Notes under the pieces: model-generated
What the model was told of the DNA's origin: nothing
The model's database searches: none
What the model saw: the letters and a program-made list of their open reading frames with translations, nothing else
Position numbers and translations under genes: made by a program
In this document: positions 16,829-26,119 of the stretch, piece by piece
How the letters are laid out: the number at the start of each line of letters is the position of its first letter
Position numbering within the stretch: position 1 is the stretch's first letter
Source: G963422705 sp963422705
Lineage (GTDB): Bacteria > Poribacteria > WGA-4E > WGA-3G
Assembly (NCBI GenBank): GCA_963422705.1
Contig: OY730443.1
Span: 1,984,001 to 2,048,000 of the forward strand
Direction of reading: 5' to 3'
Length of the DNA stretch: 64,000 bases

Positions 16829-17791
16829 TTAGAGGCTTTCAATCGTCCAAGTCCCATCGCCATTTTTGCTGGCAGAAAAATTATGTACCCTGTTAAATCC
16901 ACAAAAGAGGTCGCCATTGCCCAGGTAGTTGTATAGACACGCGCTTCCATCTTGCCCAACATCAAATTCAGACCCGCTGTAACTACAACTCTCCCCCGGT
17001 TTCAACGTCATCCCAACAAAGCACCTAACTTTTTCTGCCGGTGTCGTTGTTCTTTCTCCGAAGTGACTTGCAACAGCGACGAGGTCCAGAATATCAACGG
17101 TGCCATCGCCATTGACATCGGCATGCGGGAGAGCAGGCGCGGCTGTCCCGAAGTTTAGGGAGACAGCTGTTAGATCCAGAATGTCTACAGTTCCATCCTG
17201 ATTCACAAGAGCAGGCGTGGCTGTCCCGAAGTTTTGGGAGACAGCTGTTAGATCCAGAATGTCTACAGTTCCATCCTGATTCACATCCCAGCTAGGAGCG
17301 GGAACTATTTGGGGGCTGTTGCTGTATACATCCAGATTATCTATCAATCCGGCAATTGGCGAGAAATCCGATATCCGGTTGTCGTGAAGCAACAGCTCTG
17401 TCAGGTTTACCAACCTTTTTAGCGGCGAGAGATCCGATATCCGGTTGCCGGAAAGACGCAACGTTTTCAGTTTTACCAACCCTTGTAGCGGCGAGAGATC
17501 CGATATATAGTAGTTATCCTCAAGATCCAAGTATGCCAGATTGGTTGCAAACTCAAGTCCTGTTAGATTGCTAATTTTGATATCACGCGCCTTAAGCAGT
17601 ATTAGATTCCTCATCTCCGCCCGCGTGATGGGGGCGTTCCATGAATTTTTGTTAAAGGCGATCAGAAGGGAATTGCGTAGCTTCACGTCTGGAATGTTTA
17701 CGTTTTGTGCGGTTGCGGTTTGCTCCGGTGCGAAAAAGAGCACTGACATAATCAAAAATAGGATAGCAAAAGGAATTTGAATTCTTGACAT
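16829..17791 (-). CDS. Secreted leucine-rich-repeat protein with dockerin-type calcium repeats
   Basis: 320 residues. A signal peptide (IPFAILFLIMSVLFFAPEQ, cut near TATA) is followed by internalin-like LRRs, about residues 70-160, with repeats such as LKTLRLSGNRISDLSPL. Three dockerin-like calcium loops then follow (DVNQDGTVDILDLTAVS, VNQDGTVDILDLTAVS, DVNGDGTVDILDLVAVA). The C-terminal 65 residues hold four cysteines and no known domain. The protein is likely exported and involved in extracellular binding. The start is the ATG at 17791 because AGGAG lies just upstream; the ATG 12 bases earlier overlaps that site. The second dockerin repeat arose by an exact 78-bp duplication. Confidence 0.85.
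   Translation of the reverse strand: MSRIQIPFAILFLIMSVLFFAPEQTATAQNVNIPDVKLRNSLLIAFNKNSWNAPITRAEMRNLILLKARDIKISNLTGLEFATNLAYLDLEDNYYISDLSPLQGLVKLKTLRLSGNRISDLSPLKRLVNLTELLLHDNRISDFSPIAGLIDNLDVYSNSPQIVPAPSWDVNQDGTVDILDLTAVSQNFGTATPALVNQDGTVDILDLTAVSLNFGTAAPALPHADVNGDGTVDILDLVAVASHFGERTTTPAEKVRCFVGMTLKPGESCSYSGSEFDVGQDGSACLYNYLGNGDLFCGFNRVHNFSASKNGDGTWTIESL
17130..17285 (-). repeat. 78-bp in-frame tandem duplication in the dockerin region
   Basis: Copies at 17130-17207 and 17208-17285 differ at only a few bases. Each encodes a 26-residue calcium-loop unit. The near identity indicates a recent duplication. Confidence 0.85.
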
Positions 17792-18246
17792 GATACTCCT
17801 CATTTTTATCAGTTATCAGCTAAAAAGTTGATAACGCGTTGTATATCTATTCGTCACGCGCCGATTTTCACTTCCGTTGTGTGATTCACTATCGAGCCGG
17901 GGCCCAGAAGATGACATCGCGTTGTGGAAATAGTGTGGATTAAAAGAGGGAGGTATCCGATCAAACATCGGTTTTGACATCCTTCCTACCGGTATTGCCA
18001 AACAAAGGTTTCGTCTCATTCAATGAATTCAAGGGTTTGACACCGGAATCCGATAAATTTCCAAGCTGCATCCTAAAAGGGATTTTCCTGGCAAAACCTG
18101 AAAATATAGCATATTTTATCGTAAATATCCGGATTTGTCAAGTTTTTGGTATATTTCTTCCGTTAATCCTATTTGGAAAGATGAGAGATTTTTGGCGATT
18201 TCCGAAATTACTGATTTAATCTTTATTTAAAGGGAGAATTTTCATT
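17792..18246. other. Intergenic region without a recognisable gene
   Basis: 455 bases between the divergent LRR-dockerin gene and the broken amidohydrolase. A hairpin with 7-bp arms (GTTATCA at 17812-17818, TGATAAC at 17829-17835) lies just upstream of the LRR-dockerin ribosome site and could affect its translation. I see nothing else convincing. Confidence 0.5.
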
Positions 18247-18718
18247 GTGACTGAACTAGCACATCATATTCAAACTATCCGTCTCGTCGACACGCATGAG
18301 CACATGCGCCGCGAAACCGATTGGGTTGAAAACGGGCCAGATATTCTACAAGACCTTTTTGGTAACTACGTTCCGGCCGACATCCATACCGCCGGTGCAT
18401 CCCCGGAAGCGATGCGCAACCTCATGGATGCATCCAAAGATGTTGCCGAACGTTTTGATGGCATCCGGAATGCCTGGGAAGCGACGCAATTCACCTAAAC
18501 TGTTCGCTTTTGGTGGTGACACAGGATGTCCTACGAGTGCGATGGCTTATGCTATCCAAGCGAGAAACGAAATTCGGTGCGTGCTCGAAGCAGAAATCGC
18601 TGACGGATACCTCACCGAAAAACAGGCAATCGGATTCGCTACTCGAATTATGCGTGATAACCAGTACGCTTGCTTTGAGCTTGAGAGCACGCGCAACAAC
18701 ATCAAGAAAACCGTATGA
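18247..18718 (+). pseudogene. Amidohydrolase-family gene collapsed by a large internal deletion
   Basis: The first 84 codons begin MTELAHHIQTIRLVDTHEHM, the N-terminal metal-binding HxH of a metal-dependent amidohydrolase. They continue through DIHTAGASPEAMRNLMDAS and stop at 18498. A second frame then gives KLFAFGGDTGCPTSAMAYA ... YLTEKQAIGFATRIMRDNQY, the family's C-terminal part. By comparison with full-length relatives of roughly 400 residues (from memory), the middle is gone, with the junction near 18490-18505. GTG at 18247 is the likely old start, preceded by AAAGGGAG. It is probably non-functional. Confidence 0.75.
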
Positions 18719-18797
18719 TAACACCGTCCTATCATTTATTTGGGCATTTCTAATTCTTCTTTGTAGCGATAGGGCTGCTTCGCGCTACAAGTTATCG

Positions 18798-19838
18798 TCA
18801 TTTTTCACGAAATGCACTTAGACTCGCTGTGTAAGGTGGACGCGCTACCCCGTTTTCAGTAATAATTGCTGTAACTAACCCGGCGGGCGTGACATCAAAG
18901 GCGGGACTATAAACCTTTACCCCTGCGGGGGCAGTGCTTTTCCCAAAACCTTCTGTCACCTCTTCAGGAGCGCGCTGTTCAATCGGAATCTCTGCCCCGT
19001 TCTGAAGCGAGAAGTCTAACGTTGAAGTTGGCGCTGCAACGTAAAACGGAATGTTATGGGCATCCGCGAGGATAGCAACGTTATAGGTTCCAATCTTGTT
19101 TGCCGTATCACCGTTCGCGGCGATTCTATCTGCCCCAACGATAACACACTGGATTTTTCCTTCTTTCATGACTTGTGCCGCCATGTTGTCACAGATTAGC
19201 GTGACATCTATACCGGCTCGCATCAATTCCCACGTCGTTAGGCGTGCACCTTGTAAAAGTGGACGTGTCTCATCAGCATAAACCTGTATCTGCTTGCCAG
19301 CCTCGTGTGCGCTGAACATAACTGCTAAGGCGGTGCCGTAGTCAGATGTCGCGAGTCCACCGGCGTTGCAATGTGTGAGAATTGTATCGTTTTGATTCAA
19401 TAATGCCATGCCGTGTTTGCCAATGGCACGACACATTGCTTTATCTTCCTCAATAATCTTAAGTGCATCAGAGAGCAAGGCGTTTTTGAGAGAAGTGATG
19501 TCCAGGTGTCGGTTTTCCTCAGCCGTCCGTGTGATTCTATCCAGTGCCCAAAAAAGATTAACAGCGGTGGGGCGTGATGTCGCCAAATAATCTGTAGCCG
19601 ATTTCAATTCCGCTGCAAATTCGTCGTACGTTGTCGCTGTGGAGTGCCAAATGCCGAGGACTGCTCCTAACGCACCGGCAATACCAATTGCGGGTGCCCC
19701 GCGCACGCGCAACGATTTAATCGCCTCCCATACTGACTCGAGATTGTCACAATAGCGCTGCTTAAATTCAACCGGCAGCAACGTCTGGTCAATCATGCGA
19801 ATTCTGCCGTCTGCCCATTCAATCGTTGAAATTGCCAT
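18798..19838 (-). CDS. mtnA: Methylthioribose-1-phosphate isomerase
   Basis: Isomerises 5-methylthioribose-1-phosphate to the ribulose form in methionine salvage; some members work on 5-deoxyribose-1-phosphate. The 346 residues include the N-terminal RVRGAPAIGIAGALG, the catalytic cysteine in LTHCNAGGLAT (about residue 160) and GADRIAANGDTANKIGTYN with the catalytic aspartate (about 240). No other salvage gene is close, so the exact substrate is open. A good promoter lies about 100 bases upstream. Confidence 0.93.
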   Translation of the reverse strand: MAISTIEWADGRIRMIDQTLLPVEFKQRYCDNLESVWEAIKSLRVRGAPAIGIAGALGAVLGIWHSTATTYDEFAAELKSATDYLATSRPTAVNLFWALDRITRTAEENRHLDITSLKNALLSDALKIIEEDKAMCRAIGKHGMALLNQNDTILTHCNAGGLATSDYGTALAVMFSAHEAGKQIQVYADETRPLLQGARLTTWELMRAGIDVTLICDNMAAQVMKEGKIQCVIVGADRIAANGDTANKIGTYNVAILADAHNIPFYVAAPTSTLDFSLQNGAEIPIEQRAPEEVTEGFGKSTAPAGVKVYSPAFDVTPAGLVTAIITENGVARPPYTASLSAFREK

Positions 19839-19928
19839 AATATCGTTCGTTTTCTCTCTTTAACTTGCGTATGAGAACTCGCTCCCGCAATGACAGCGTT
19901 CCATGCTTGAATATACTTGGTATGATAC

Positions 19929-19957
19929 ATGATAACATTTTTGAAATGATGGTGCAA
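19929..19957 (-). promoter_or_regulatory. Predicted sigma70 promoter for mtnA
   Basis: On the minus strand: TTGCAC, a 17-base spacer, TATCAT, about 90 bases before the mtnA start. Confidence 0.6.
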
Positions 19958-20189
19958 CCTGTTTTAAGATTAAAAGCAAGCGTCACTTTATCAGAAGCAT
20001 TCGACGCGTCTGTTGCGGCTTTCGACTTTGTGTGATTTTGTCCGAGTAAATTGTGCTACCTGTTGATTAATTGAAGTTTGTTGATTGTACTTTTATCACC
20101 TTATTAGGTGTCAAAACCCCCTTGCTTTAGCTGGGGGATGTAGACACCGCCCTATTGAATTGGACCAAGGGGCTATATTGAAAAAAGAG

Positions 20190-20218
20190 TTGACATTCTA
20201 ACATTTTTGTGGTATAAT
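20190..20218 (+). promoter_or_regulatory. Consensus sigma70 promoter of element 1
   Basis: TTGACA, exactly 17 bases, TATAAT, 34 bases before the tnpA start. Confidence 0.8.
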
Positions 20219-20252
20219 ATAGTGTACAATCTAGCACAAAAAAGGGTTTAGA

Positions 20253-20649
20253 ATGAAAATAGAAACACCGATTTTAACATATCAAACGACGCGGGCTGCT
20301 ACATACGCCTGTGAGTACCATATCATCTGGTGCACAAAATACAGAAGAAGTGTCTTGTCTTCTGAAATGCAAGAACGATTCAAAGAACTTGTAATAGCAT
20401 CAGAAGAAAAACACGGATTTAAGGTTCGTGCTTTAGAGACAATGACAGAACACATACATTTGTTGATTAGCATTCCTCCAAATGATTGGCAAACTAAAAG
20501 GAATGACAGCTAAAGTTCTTCGTGAGGCGTTTCCGCACCGAAAATCAAGACTGCCGAACTTATCGACACGTTCCTATTTTGTAGCGTCTACAGGGAGTGT
20601 AACACGACAAGTTCTCAAACAATATGTAGAAAACCAGAAAGGTGTCTAA
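20253..20649 (+). pseudogene. tnpA: IS200-type Y1 transposase TnpA, broken by a short deletion and frameshift
   Basis: Single-strand transposase of the HUH family. The first frame gives ACEYHIIWCTKYRRSVL and the HUH motif EHIHLLISI, then reads out of frame and stops at 20513. A second frame resumes at MIGKLKGMTAKVLREAF and carries the catalytic tyrosine region QVLKQYVENQ, ending at 20649. Compared with the copy at 33837, about six residues between IPP and IGKLKG are missing, so a deletion of non-multiple-of-three length caused the break. Both catalytic motifs survive but in different frames. Confidence 0.85.
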
Positions 20650-21912
20650 ATGCCAAGTTTCTACCGCGAAACGGCGGTTTCGCCCTACGCTGCCCAAACA
20701 CTGAAAATAGAAGCACAACCGATATTCTCTGAAGCTAATGTTGCGTCTGCTGCGCTTTGGAATGCCTGTTGCTATCAAATGGATATGTACCAGTGGCAGC
20801 GTGGCTCTCCTCATGCTCACAGAGACTTCTATATCGGCAAAGACGGCGAAGGGTGGATAGACAAGAAACTTTCTAATCCACTCTTGCATTCCCAAAGTCG
20901 GCAAGCGGTTCGGGCGCGTTACTTCAAGTCTTGGTTGTCCTACTCTGCTCTGAAAAAATCTGGTGGCGTTAGAAAGCCGAAACCTCCTCACAAACGAAAA
21001 AACTATATGACGACACGTTGGAAAAAGTCTGCCATCCGTTTTGTAGAAGGGAGCAAGGATGGTAAACGCGTTAAACTTTCTATGGCACGGGGTAAACCGA
21101 AAATAGATATACCTTTGCCTAACAACTTTGATATGGCTAAAGCAGAGCATATCGCCACGATTGATTTGTGCTATAACTACGGACAATGGATACTCCATTT
21201 TTCGTATTTGTATCACACCGAAACACCTGAAACAGGAAAGGAAGTTGTCGGCGTTGATATCGGCGAAATACACCCAATTGTCTCTCACGACGGGCAAGAC
21301 ACACATATCTACAATGGACGGTATATCCGCTCACTATACCGCTATAGAAACAAAGTGCTTGCCGAAATCAGTCTGACGATGTGTCGGTGTAAACGCCATT
21401 CCAAACGCTGGTGGAGACTCACGCGTCGGAAGTGGAAGCGGATTAGAAAGATTGATAACCAAATCAAAGACGCACGCCACAAACAGACGACTAAGTTCGT
21501 CAAATACTGCCAAGCAAAAGGGATTGGTACAATCATACTCGGCGCCCTCACAGGTATCCGAAACAACGTAGACTACGGAAAAAAGACGAACCAGAAACTC
21601 CACCAGTGGGCTTTTGGCAAGATTACCGAGTTGATAACCTACAAAGCGAAAGCGTTAGGTATCAAAGTCAAAGTCATTGACGAATCCTATACCTCTCAAA
21701 CGTGCCCCAAATGTGGCAACCGAAAGAAACCTAACAATCGCAACTATACCTGTCAATGTGGTTTCAAATATCACCGCGATGGTGTCGGTGCAATCAATAT
21801 CAGAGGAAAGTATCTGGGGCACTTCGGTGTCCCCGTAGTGGCGGAAATGGGTTCTCCCCGGATGACACCGCCCTTGGGCTTTCGCTTGAAAGTCCCTGTT
21901 GCCTCGTCTTAG
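20650..21912 (+). CDS. tnpB: TnpB, RNA-guided nuclease family, with altered RuvC-II site
   Basis: 420-residue OrfB/TnpB protein. RuvC-I is VVGVDIGE (about residue 200). The zinc ribbon is CPKCGNRKKPNNRNYTCQCG (about 354-373). RuvC-III is HRDGVGAINI. The RuvC-II position, normally with a catalytic glutamate (pattern IEDL), reads IILGALTGIRNN, with no glutamate. Near the zinc ribbon the protein has IDESYTSQTC, where many TnpBs have a proline instead of this glutamate. ATG at 20650 abuts the tnpA stop, suggesting translational coupling. The guide RNA would be expected from the gene's 3' end and right end. Confidence 0.88.
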   Translation: MPSFYRETAVSPYAAQTLKIEAQPIFSEANVASAALWNACCYQMDMYQWQRGSPHAHRDFYIGKDGEGWIDKKLSNPLLHSQSRQAVRARYFKSWLSYSALKKSGGVRKPKPPHKRKNYMTTRWKKSAIRFVEGSKDGKRVKLSMARGKPKIDIPLPNNFDMAKAEHIATIDLCYNYGQWILHFSYLYHTETPETGKEVVGVDIGEIHPIVSHDGQDTHIYNGRYIRSLYRYRNKVLAEISLTMCRCKRHSKRWWRLTRRKWKRIRKIDNQIKDARHKQTTKFVKYCQAKGIGTIILGALTGIRNNVDYGKKTNQKLHQWAFGKITELITYKAKALGIKVKVIDESYTSQTCPKCGNRKKPNNRNYTCQCGFKYHRDGVGAINIRGKYLGHFGVPVVAEMGSPRMTPPLGFRLKVPVASS

Positions 21913-22101
21913 ACACGAGGAATGTTCTTAAAAGGAACAAAAGAATCACCCTTGCTTTAGCTGAGGGAGTATGTCAACTGATATAATATAATAACTGTAA
22001 CCCCTCAATTTCTTTTTAGCAATTTCAACTGAAATCAGATGGGCACGAAATTTCCGAACTGTCAATTTTTCGTATACCGTCCCGTATGAATTTTCTTTTA
22101 C

Positions 22102-25100
22102 GTGACGTATCGCTTACCTCTCTGTCCTAAAGTGAAAAACAATCATGTGAACCTTTATATCGTTACCTTTTTCGCGGTTGCTCTCTCCTTTCTTGTTCAA
22201 GATTTGCGAGCGGAGCAATTTGGCCAGAGTCCATCGATGCCAGTTTTCCATGATACCCCGCGTGAATTAATTGTACGGCTCCGTTCGGCTGAAGACGAAG
22301 CGAGATTAAATGTTGTGAGCATGCAATTAGGTGCGTCCTCTGTCCGTTCGGTTTTCTCACGTAGCACTCGCGCTGGAACCGATTCTCGCCTGAGCCGCAA
22401 TTATCTAATCCGGTTTCGCAAAGAGGGCATCATCCGAAGGGCGCCCGGGCAAGGACGCTTTACTGACTTGAATCAGCTGCGTAAACAATACAAAAGTTAC
22501 CCGTGGGTTGAAGCTGTTGAGGTTAACTCCCTAAACCAATTTTTCGCAAAAACGGAATCTAGGGTGATACCTAGCGATCCGGACTACCCAAAGCAATGGA
22601 ACCTCAGCATGCTGAATTTACCGAAAGCATGGGGAATTGAGCAAGGGGTTGCGACAGTTATTATTGCCGTTGTCGATAGCGGGCTTGACATACATCATCC
22701 AGAACTGCGTTCTCAACTGTGGCGGAATCCTGGTGAAATTTCGGATAATGGCGTTGATGATGATGAAAATGGATACGTTGATGATGTTAACGGTTGGGAT
22801 TTTAGCGATGCGCCGACACTGCAAGGGCACGGGGATTGGATAACGCGTGACAACCGCCCTGACGACGAGACGGGGCACGGTACCCACGTCGCCGGCATCA
22901 TCGCGGCTGAGACGGACAACGGCATCGGTATCGCTGGAATTGCGTGGCACTGCCGGCTCATGCCACTCAGAGCGGGTTTTGTTTCAGGAACTGGCGCGTT
23001 TTTGCAGAACGACGATGTCGCAGCCGCTATCGTTTACGCCGCTGATAACGGGGCGCAAATCATCAGTATGAGCTGGGGTGACACGGTTAATGCCTTCATC
23101 GTACAAGATGCTGTTAACTATGCTTACCGCCGTGGATGTATTTTGGTGGCAGCCTCGGGCAACAGTGGCGGAGCCGTTTCGTATTATCCTGCAGCGCTTA
23201 AAACGGTAGTTTCGGTTGCTGCCCTCGAGAAAAATGGGCGCTTATGGGCAAATTCTCACTTCGGCGCAACAATTGATATTGCCGCCCCAGGCGATGAGAT
23301 TCTCAGCACAGTGCCCGGCGGGGATTACGATATCAGGTCCGGGACATCAATGGCGGCTCCCCATGTCTCCGGCGTCGTGGCGTTAATGCTTTCGGCGAAT
23401 CCCACCTGTTCCAACACAGAAATTTTTCAATTACTGACTGCGAATTCACTATACCCGCTTGAAATCTTGGCGGGTGCCGGCCTGCTTGATGCCCACGTCG
23501 CCCTTATCGCCTCAACAGGGCTCATTGCGCGACTTGATGTCAAACGCGAAGTAACATCTCAGAGAAGCGGTGTAGAAACGTTGATGCCATTCGATAGAAT
23601 CCAGATTTTTGGCAGCGCTGGCGGCGCCGGGTTTGCTGAATACCGTCTGGAATTTGGATACGGCGAAACCCCTCGCTTCTGGCATCTTCTCGGAATACCC
23701 CAGACACAACCGCGGTTCAATACGATGCTCTACGAATGGGACGTTTCTACGTTGGCGGAAGGTAATTACACATTGCGGCTACGTGTCAAACCGAAAAACG
23801 GAATTACCGTCAGTGACAAAGTGATTGTCGAAGTCAGTCGTACTGCACCCACTATCTTCAAACATGAATCCGCAGCGTGGTTTGTGAACGAGCGCATTGA
23901 ACCTGTGATTATCTGGCAGACGGATGTGTTAACCCGTGGAGAAATAGAGATTGGCGCTGTTCTGCAAATGCCCGGTTTAAGCGAAAATCAGCGTACCCGA
24001 GTTGTCACTTCCGATTCCGTAAATACCCGTCACCTTATCTACTTATCCGATTTCGGGGTACCCCCCGGTGAATATGTGTACCGCCTCATCGCACAAAATC
24101 GCGCTGGCATTCAGCGTTTTGATGATAATAACGGAAACTTGTATCAACTCGCCTTACGAGATAACCGGATTCGGCAAGCTTACTTTTCTCAGAGGGTTTC
24201 AATCAATCGCAATTTACACGCGATTAAGGGGGCAGACATGAATTCCAACGGGAAGGTAGAAATCATCGCCGTGGAAACGGATGCTGCTAGCGGTTCTCCA
24301 CCACACATTTTTGAGGTAGATGCTGATGGCGACTATCAGCAGCTTTTTACGCTGAGGGAACCGATGCACCCGTGGGCAACTGCCGATACCGATATGGACG
24401 GACTCATAGAAGTATTGGGACACACCTTAAATGGAACATTTCTGTTAGAACAAGCGGCCCCGGGCCAATTTCCGACACAATGCATCTGGAACGTCCGTGA
24501 ATTATGGGGCGGAAAAATCGCGGACATTGATGCGGATGGCATCCCTGAAATCTTTTCACGGCATACGCCGACGAATGCCATTGCTGTTTATGAGGCTTCT
24601 GGAAATAATACCTATCATAATATTGCGCTGTTTGAAAATCCGACGCAGGGAAACAATACCATCGGAACCAATTTTGCCACCGGTGATTTTGATGGCGATG
24701 GGCGCATGGAAATTTTAGCAGGCGACACCGATGCCGAGCTATTTGTGTACGAGGCAATTGCTAATAACCGTTACCGGTTAAAGTGGAGTGGTGAGCTCAC
24801 TGAAGGAATACCGCAACTCTTTGCCGCCGGGGATATGGATGGGGACGGACGAGACGAATTCGCTGTCGGTGCAAAAGCTTGGACGACAGAGTCAAATCCG
24901 GAGCGGCACCACTGGCGTATCACCCTTTTTAGTGCAGCCACACCACAGGGAAACAGCAGATACAACACGGTATGGAACCAAAGAATTCAGACAACGCGTA
25001 GCGGAGGAAGCGGAATCACAATCGCTGATGCTGACAACGATGGCAGAAACGAATTGTGTATCGCTGTCCCCCCTAATTTCTATCTCATTCAATACAATGG

Positions 25101-26094
25101 AACGAATTACGTCCCTATCTGGCACCATTCCGCCAACAGCACGTTGAATCCAATCATTGCCGACTTGGACAATGACGGGCTGAATGAAGTCCTATTCAGT
25201 GATAACCACGGCTTGTCTATTTTCGATTTACCTCACGCGCAGCAGACATCCTTACCAGCTCCCTGGGGGGTTATCGCGAGGCCCGTTGACGAAACCTCCA
25301 TTCGTATTGAGTGGCATGCATCCGAAGATGCCAAAGCGTATACTATCTATCGTGGAGACGATGCAAGGGCGAGTGGGCTATACCCGATACGCGACAAGGT
25401 AAAACAGAGACATTTTATCGACAGTGCTCTGAAAACTAGCAGAACCTATTGGTACGCTGTTGCATCACAGGACTCAGCGGGACAACTTTCACCAAAATCT
25501 ACAGCGGTATCTGTTATCCCGCGCGCGCGCCCGAAGCTCATCTCGGCAACGTATTCGCCACCCAATCAACTGCTGTTAAAATTTGATAAATCGATGTCAA
25601 ATACGGCTGCGCGTTCTGGACAGTATCTGTTACGTCAACTTGATGCGGTAGATGTTACCGACACAATTACGGCGCCTCAATCCGCCATTCTAGATAAATC
25701 GCAACGGCGTGTCGTGCTGACATTTCCCGCCCAAGCGCTCCGGTTATCCACCCACTACCAAATTGAGGCATTGCACCTCACTGATATCCACGGCGCTCCC
25801 ATAGCAGATGATGCGAGGATGCTAACAATCACACGCGGTGCCGAGACACTCACCGACGCAATTGTCTATCCGAATCCAACCCGGTGCGAGCAAGTCACGT
25901 TTGATAAGCTCCCTGAGTTCACCCGCATCGGTATCTACGATTTAGGGGGTAATCGCATCGCCTCATTTGACACAACAGCGTCTGACAGCGGTAGAAAGGT
26001 TTGGTATCCCGTCAATGTTAGCAGTGGCGTTTATATCTATGTTCTTGAAACCGATAGAGAACGGCGGGTTGGGAAGCTGTCTATTATCCGCTGA
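22102..26094 (+). CDS. Large secreted S8 subtilase with FG-GAP-like repeats, FN3 and a Por-type C-terminal domain
   Basis: 1330 residues. A signal-like segment (LYIVTFFAVALSFL) starts near residue 18, then a pro-region. The subtilisin domain has Asp in AVVDSGLDIHHP (about 191), His in GHGTHVAG (about 258) and Ser in GTSMAAPHVSG (about 413). Seven aspartate-rich repeats of the form ADxDxDGxxE follow (about 710-1040; for example GDFDGDGRMEIL, ADLDNDGLNEVL), as in FG-GAP/VCBS propellers. An FN3-like domain (SIRIEWHASEDAKAYTIYRG), an Ig-like domain and a terminal VYPNPT...SGVYIYVLETD segment resembling type IX sorting domains complete it. The start is uncertain: GTG at 22102 or GTG at 22147, with no strong ribosome site. 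Confidence 0.88.
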   Translation: MTYRLPLCPKVKNNHVNLYIVTFFAVALSFLVQDLRAEQFGQSPSMPVFHDTPRELIVRLRSAEDEARLNVVSMQLGASSVRSVFSRSTRAGTDSRLSRNYLIRFRKEGIIRRAPGQGRFTDLNQLRKQYKSYPWVEAVEVNSLNQFFAKTESRVIPSDPDYPKQWNLSMLNLPKAWGIEQGVATVIIAVVDSGLDIHHPELRSQLWRNPGEISDNGVDDDENGYVDDVNGWDFSDAPTLQGHGDWITRDNRPDDETGHGTHVAGIIAAETDNGIGIAGIAWHCRLMPLRAGFVSGTGAFLQNDDVAAAIVYAADNGAQIISMSWGDTVNAFIVQDAVNYAYRRGCILVAASGNSGGAVSYYPAALKTVVSVAALEKNGRLWANSHFGATIDIAAPGDEILSTVPGGDYDIRSGTSMAAPHVSGVVALMLSANPTCSNTEIFQLLTANSLYPLEILAGAGLLDAHVALIASTGLIARLDVKREVTSQRSGVETLMPFDRIQIFGSAGGAGFAEYRLEFGYGETPRFWHLLGIPQTQPRFNTMLYEWDVSTLAEGNYTLRLRVKPKNGITVSDKVIVEVSRTAPTIFKHESAAWFVNERIEPVIIWQTDVLTRGEIEIGAVLQMPGLSENQRTRVVTSDSVNTRHLIYLSDFGVPPGEYVYRLIAQNRAGIQRFDDNNGNLYQLALRDNRIRQAYFSQRVSINRNLHAIKGADMNSNGKVEIIAVETDAASGSPPHIFEVDADGDYQQLFTLREPMHPWATADTDMDGLIEVLGHTLNGTFLLEQAAPGQFPTQCIWNVRELWGGKIADIDADGIPEIFSRHTPTNAIAVYEASGNNTYHNIALFENPTQGNNTIGTNFATGDFDGDGRMEILAGDTDAELFVYEAIANNRYRLKWSGELTEGIPQLFAAGDMDGDGRDEFAVGAKAWTTESNPERHHWRITLFSAATPQGNSRYNTVWNQRIQTTRSGGSGITIADADNDGRNELCIAVPPNFYLIQYNGTNYVPIWHHSANSTLNPIIADLDNDGLNEVLFSDNHGLSIFDLPHAQQTSLPAPWGVIARPVDETSIRIEWHASEDAKAYTIYRGDDARASGLYPIRDKVKQRHFIDSALKTSRTYWYAVASQDSAGQLSPKSTAVSVIPRARPKLISATYSPPNQLLLKFDKSMSNTAARSGQYLLRQLDAVDVTDTITAPQSAILDKSQRRVVLTFPAQALRLSTHYQIEALHLTDIHGAPIADDARMLTITRGAETLTDAIVYPNPTRCEQVTFDKLPEFTRIGIYDLGGNRIASFDTTASDSGRKVWYPVNVSSGVYIYVLETDRERRVGKLSIIR

Positions 26095-26119
26095 AATTAT
26101 CAAAACATTCGCCAATTCG

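Larger units (their letters stand above)
20107..21976 (+). mobile_element. IS200/IS605-family element 1 (tnpA + tnpB)
   Basis: Left end: nested hairpin with outer arms GGTGTC (20107-20112) and GACACC (20143-20148) and inner C5/G5 arms around TTGCTTTAGCT. Right end: CCC-TTGCTTTAGCTGA-GGG (21949-21967) followed by TATGTCA. Between them lie a consensus promoter, a frameshifted tnpA and tnpB starting at the base right after the tnpA stop. The exact termini are inferred from comparison with the other copies. Confidence 0.85.

Noticed and set aside
20560..21306. 248-codon open frame on the minus strand across tnpB
   Set aside because: Antisense shadow of the TnpB coding sequence; no ribosome site or recognisable protein.
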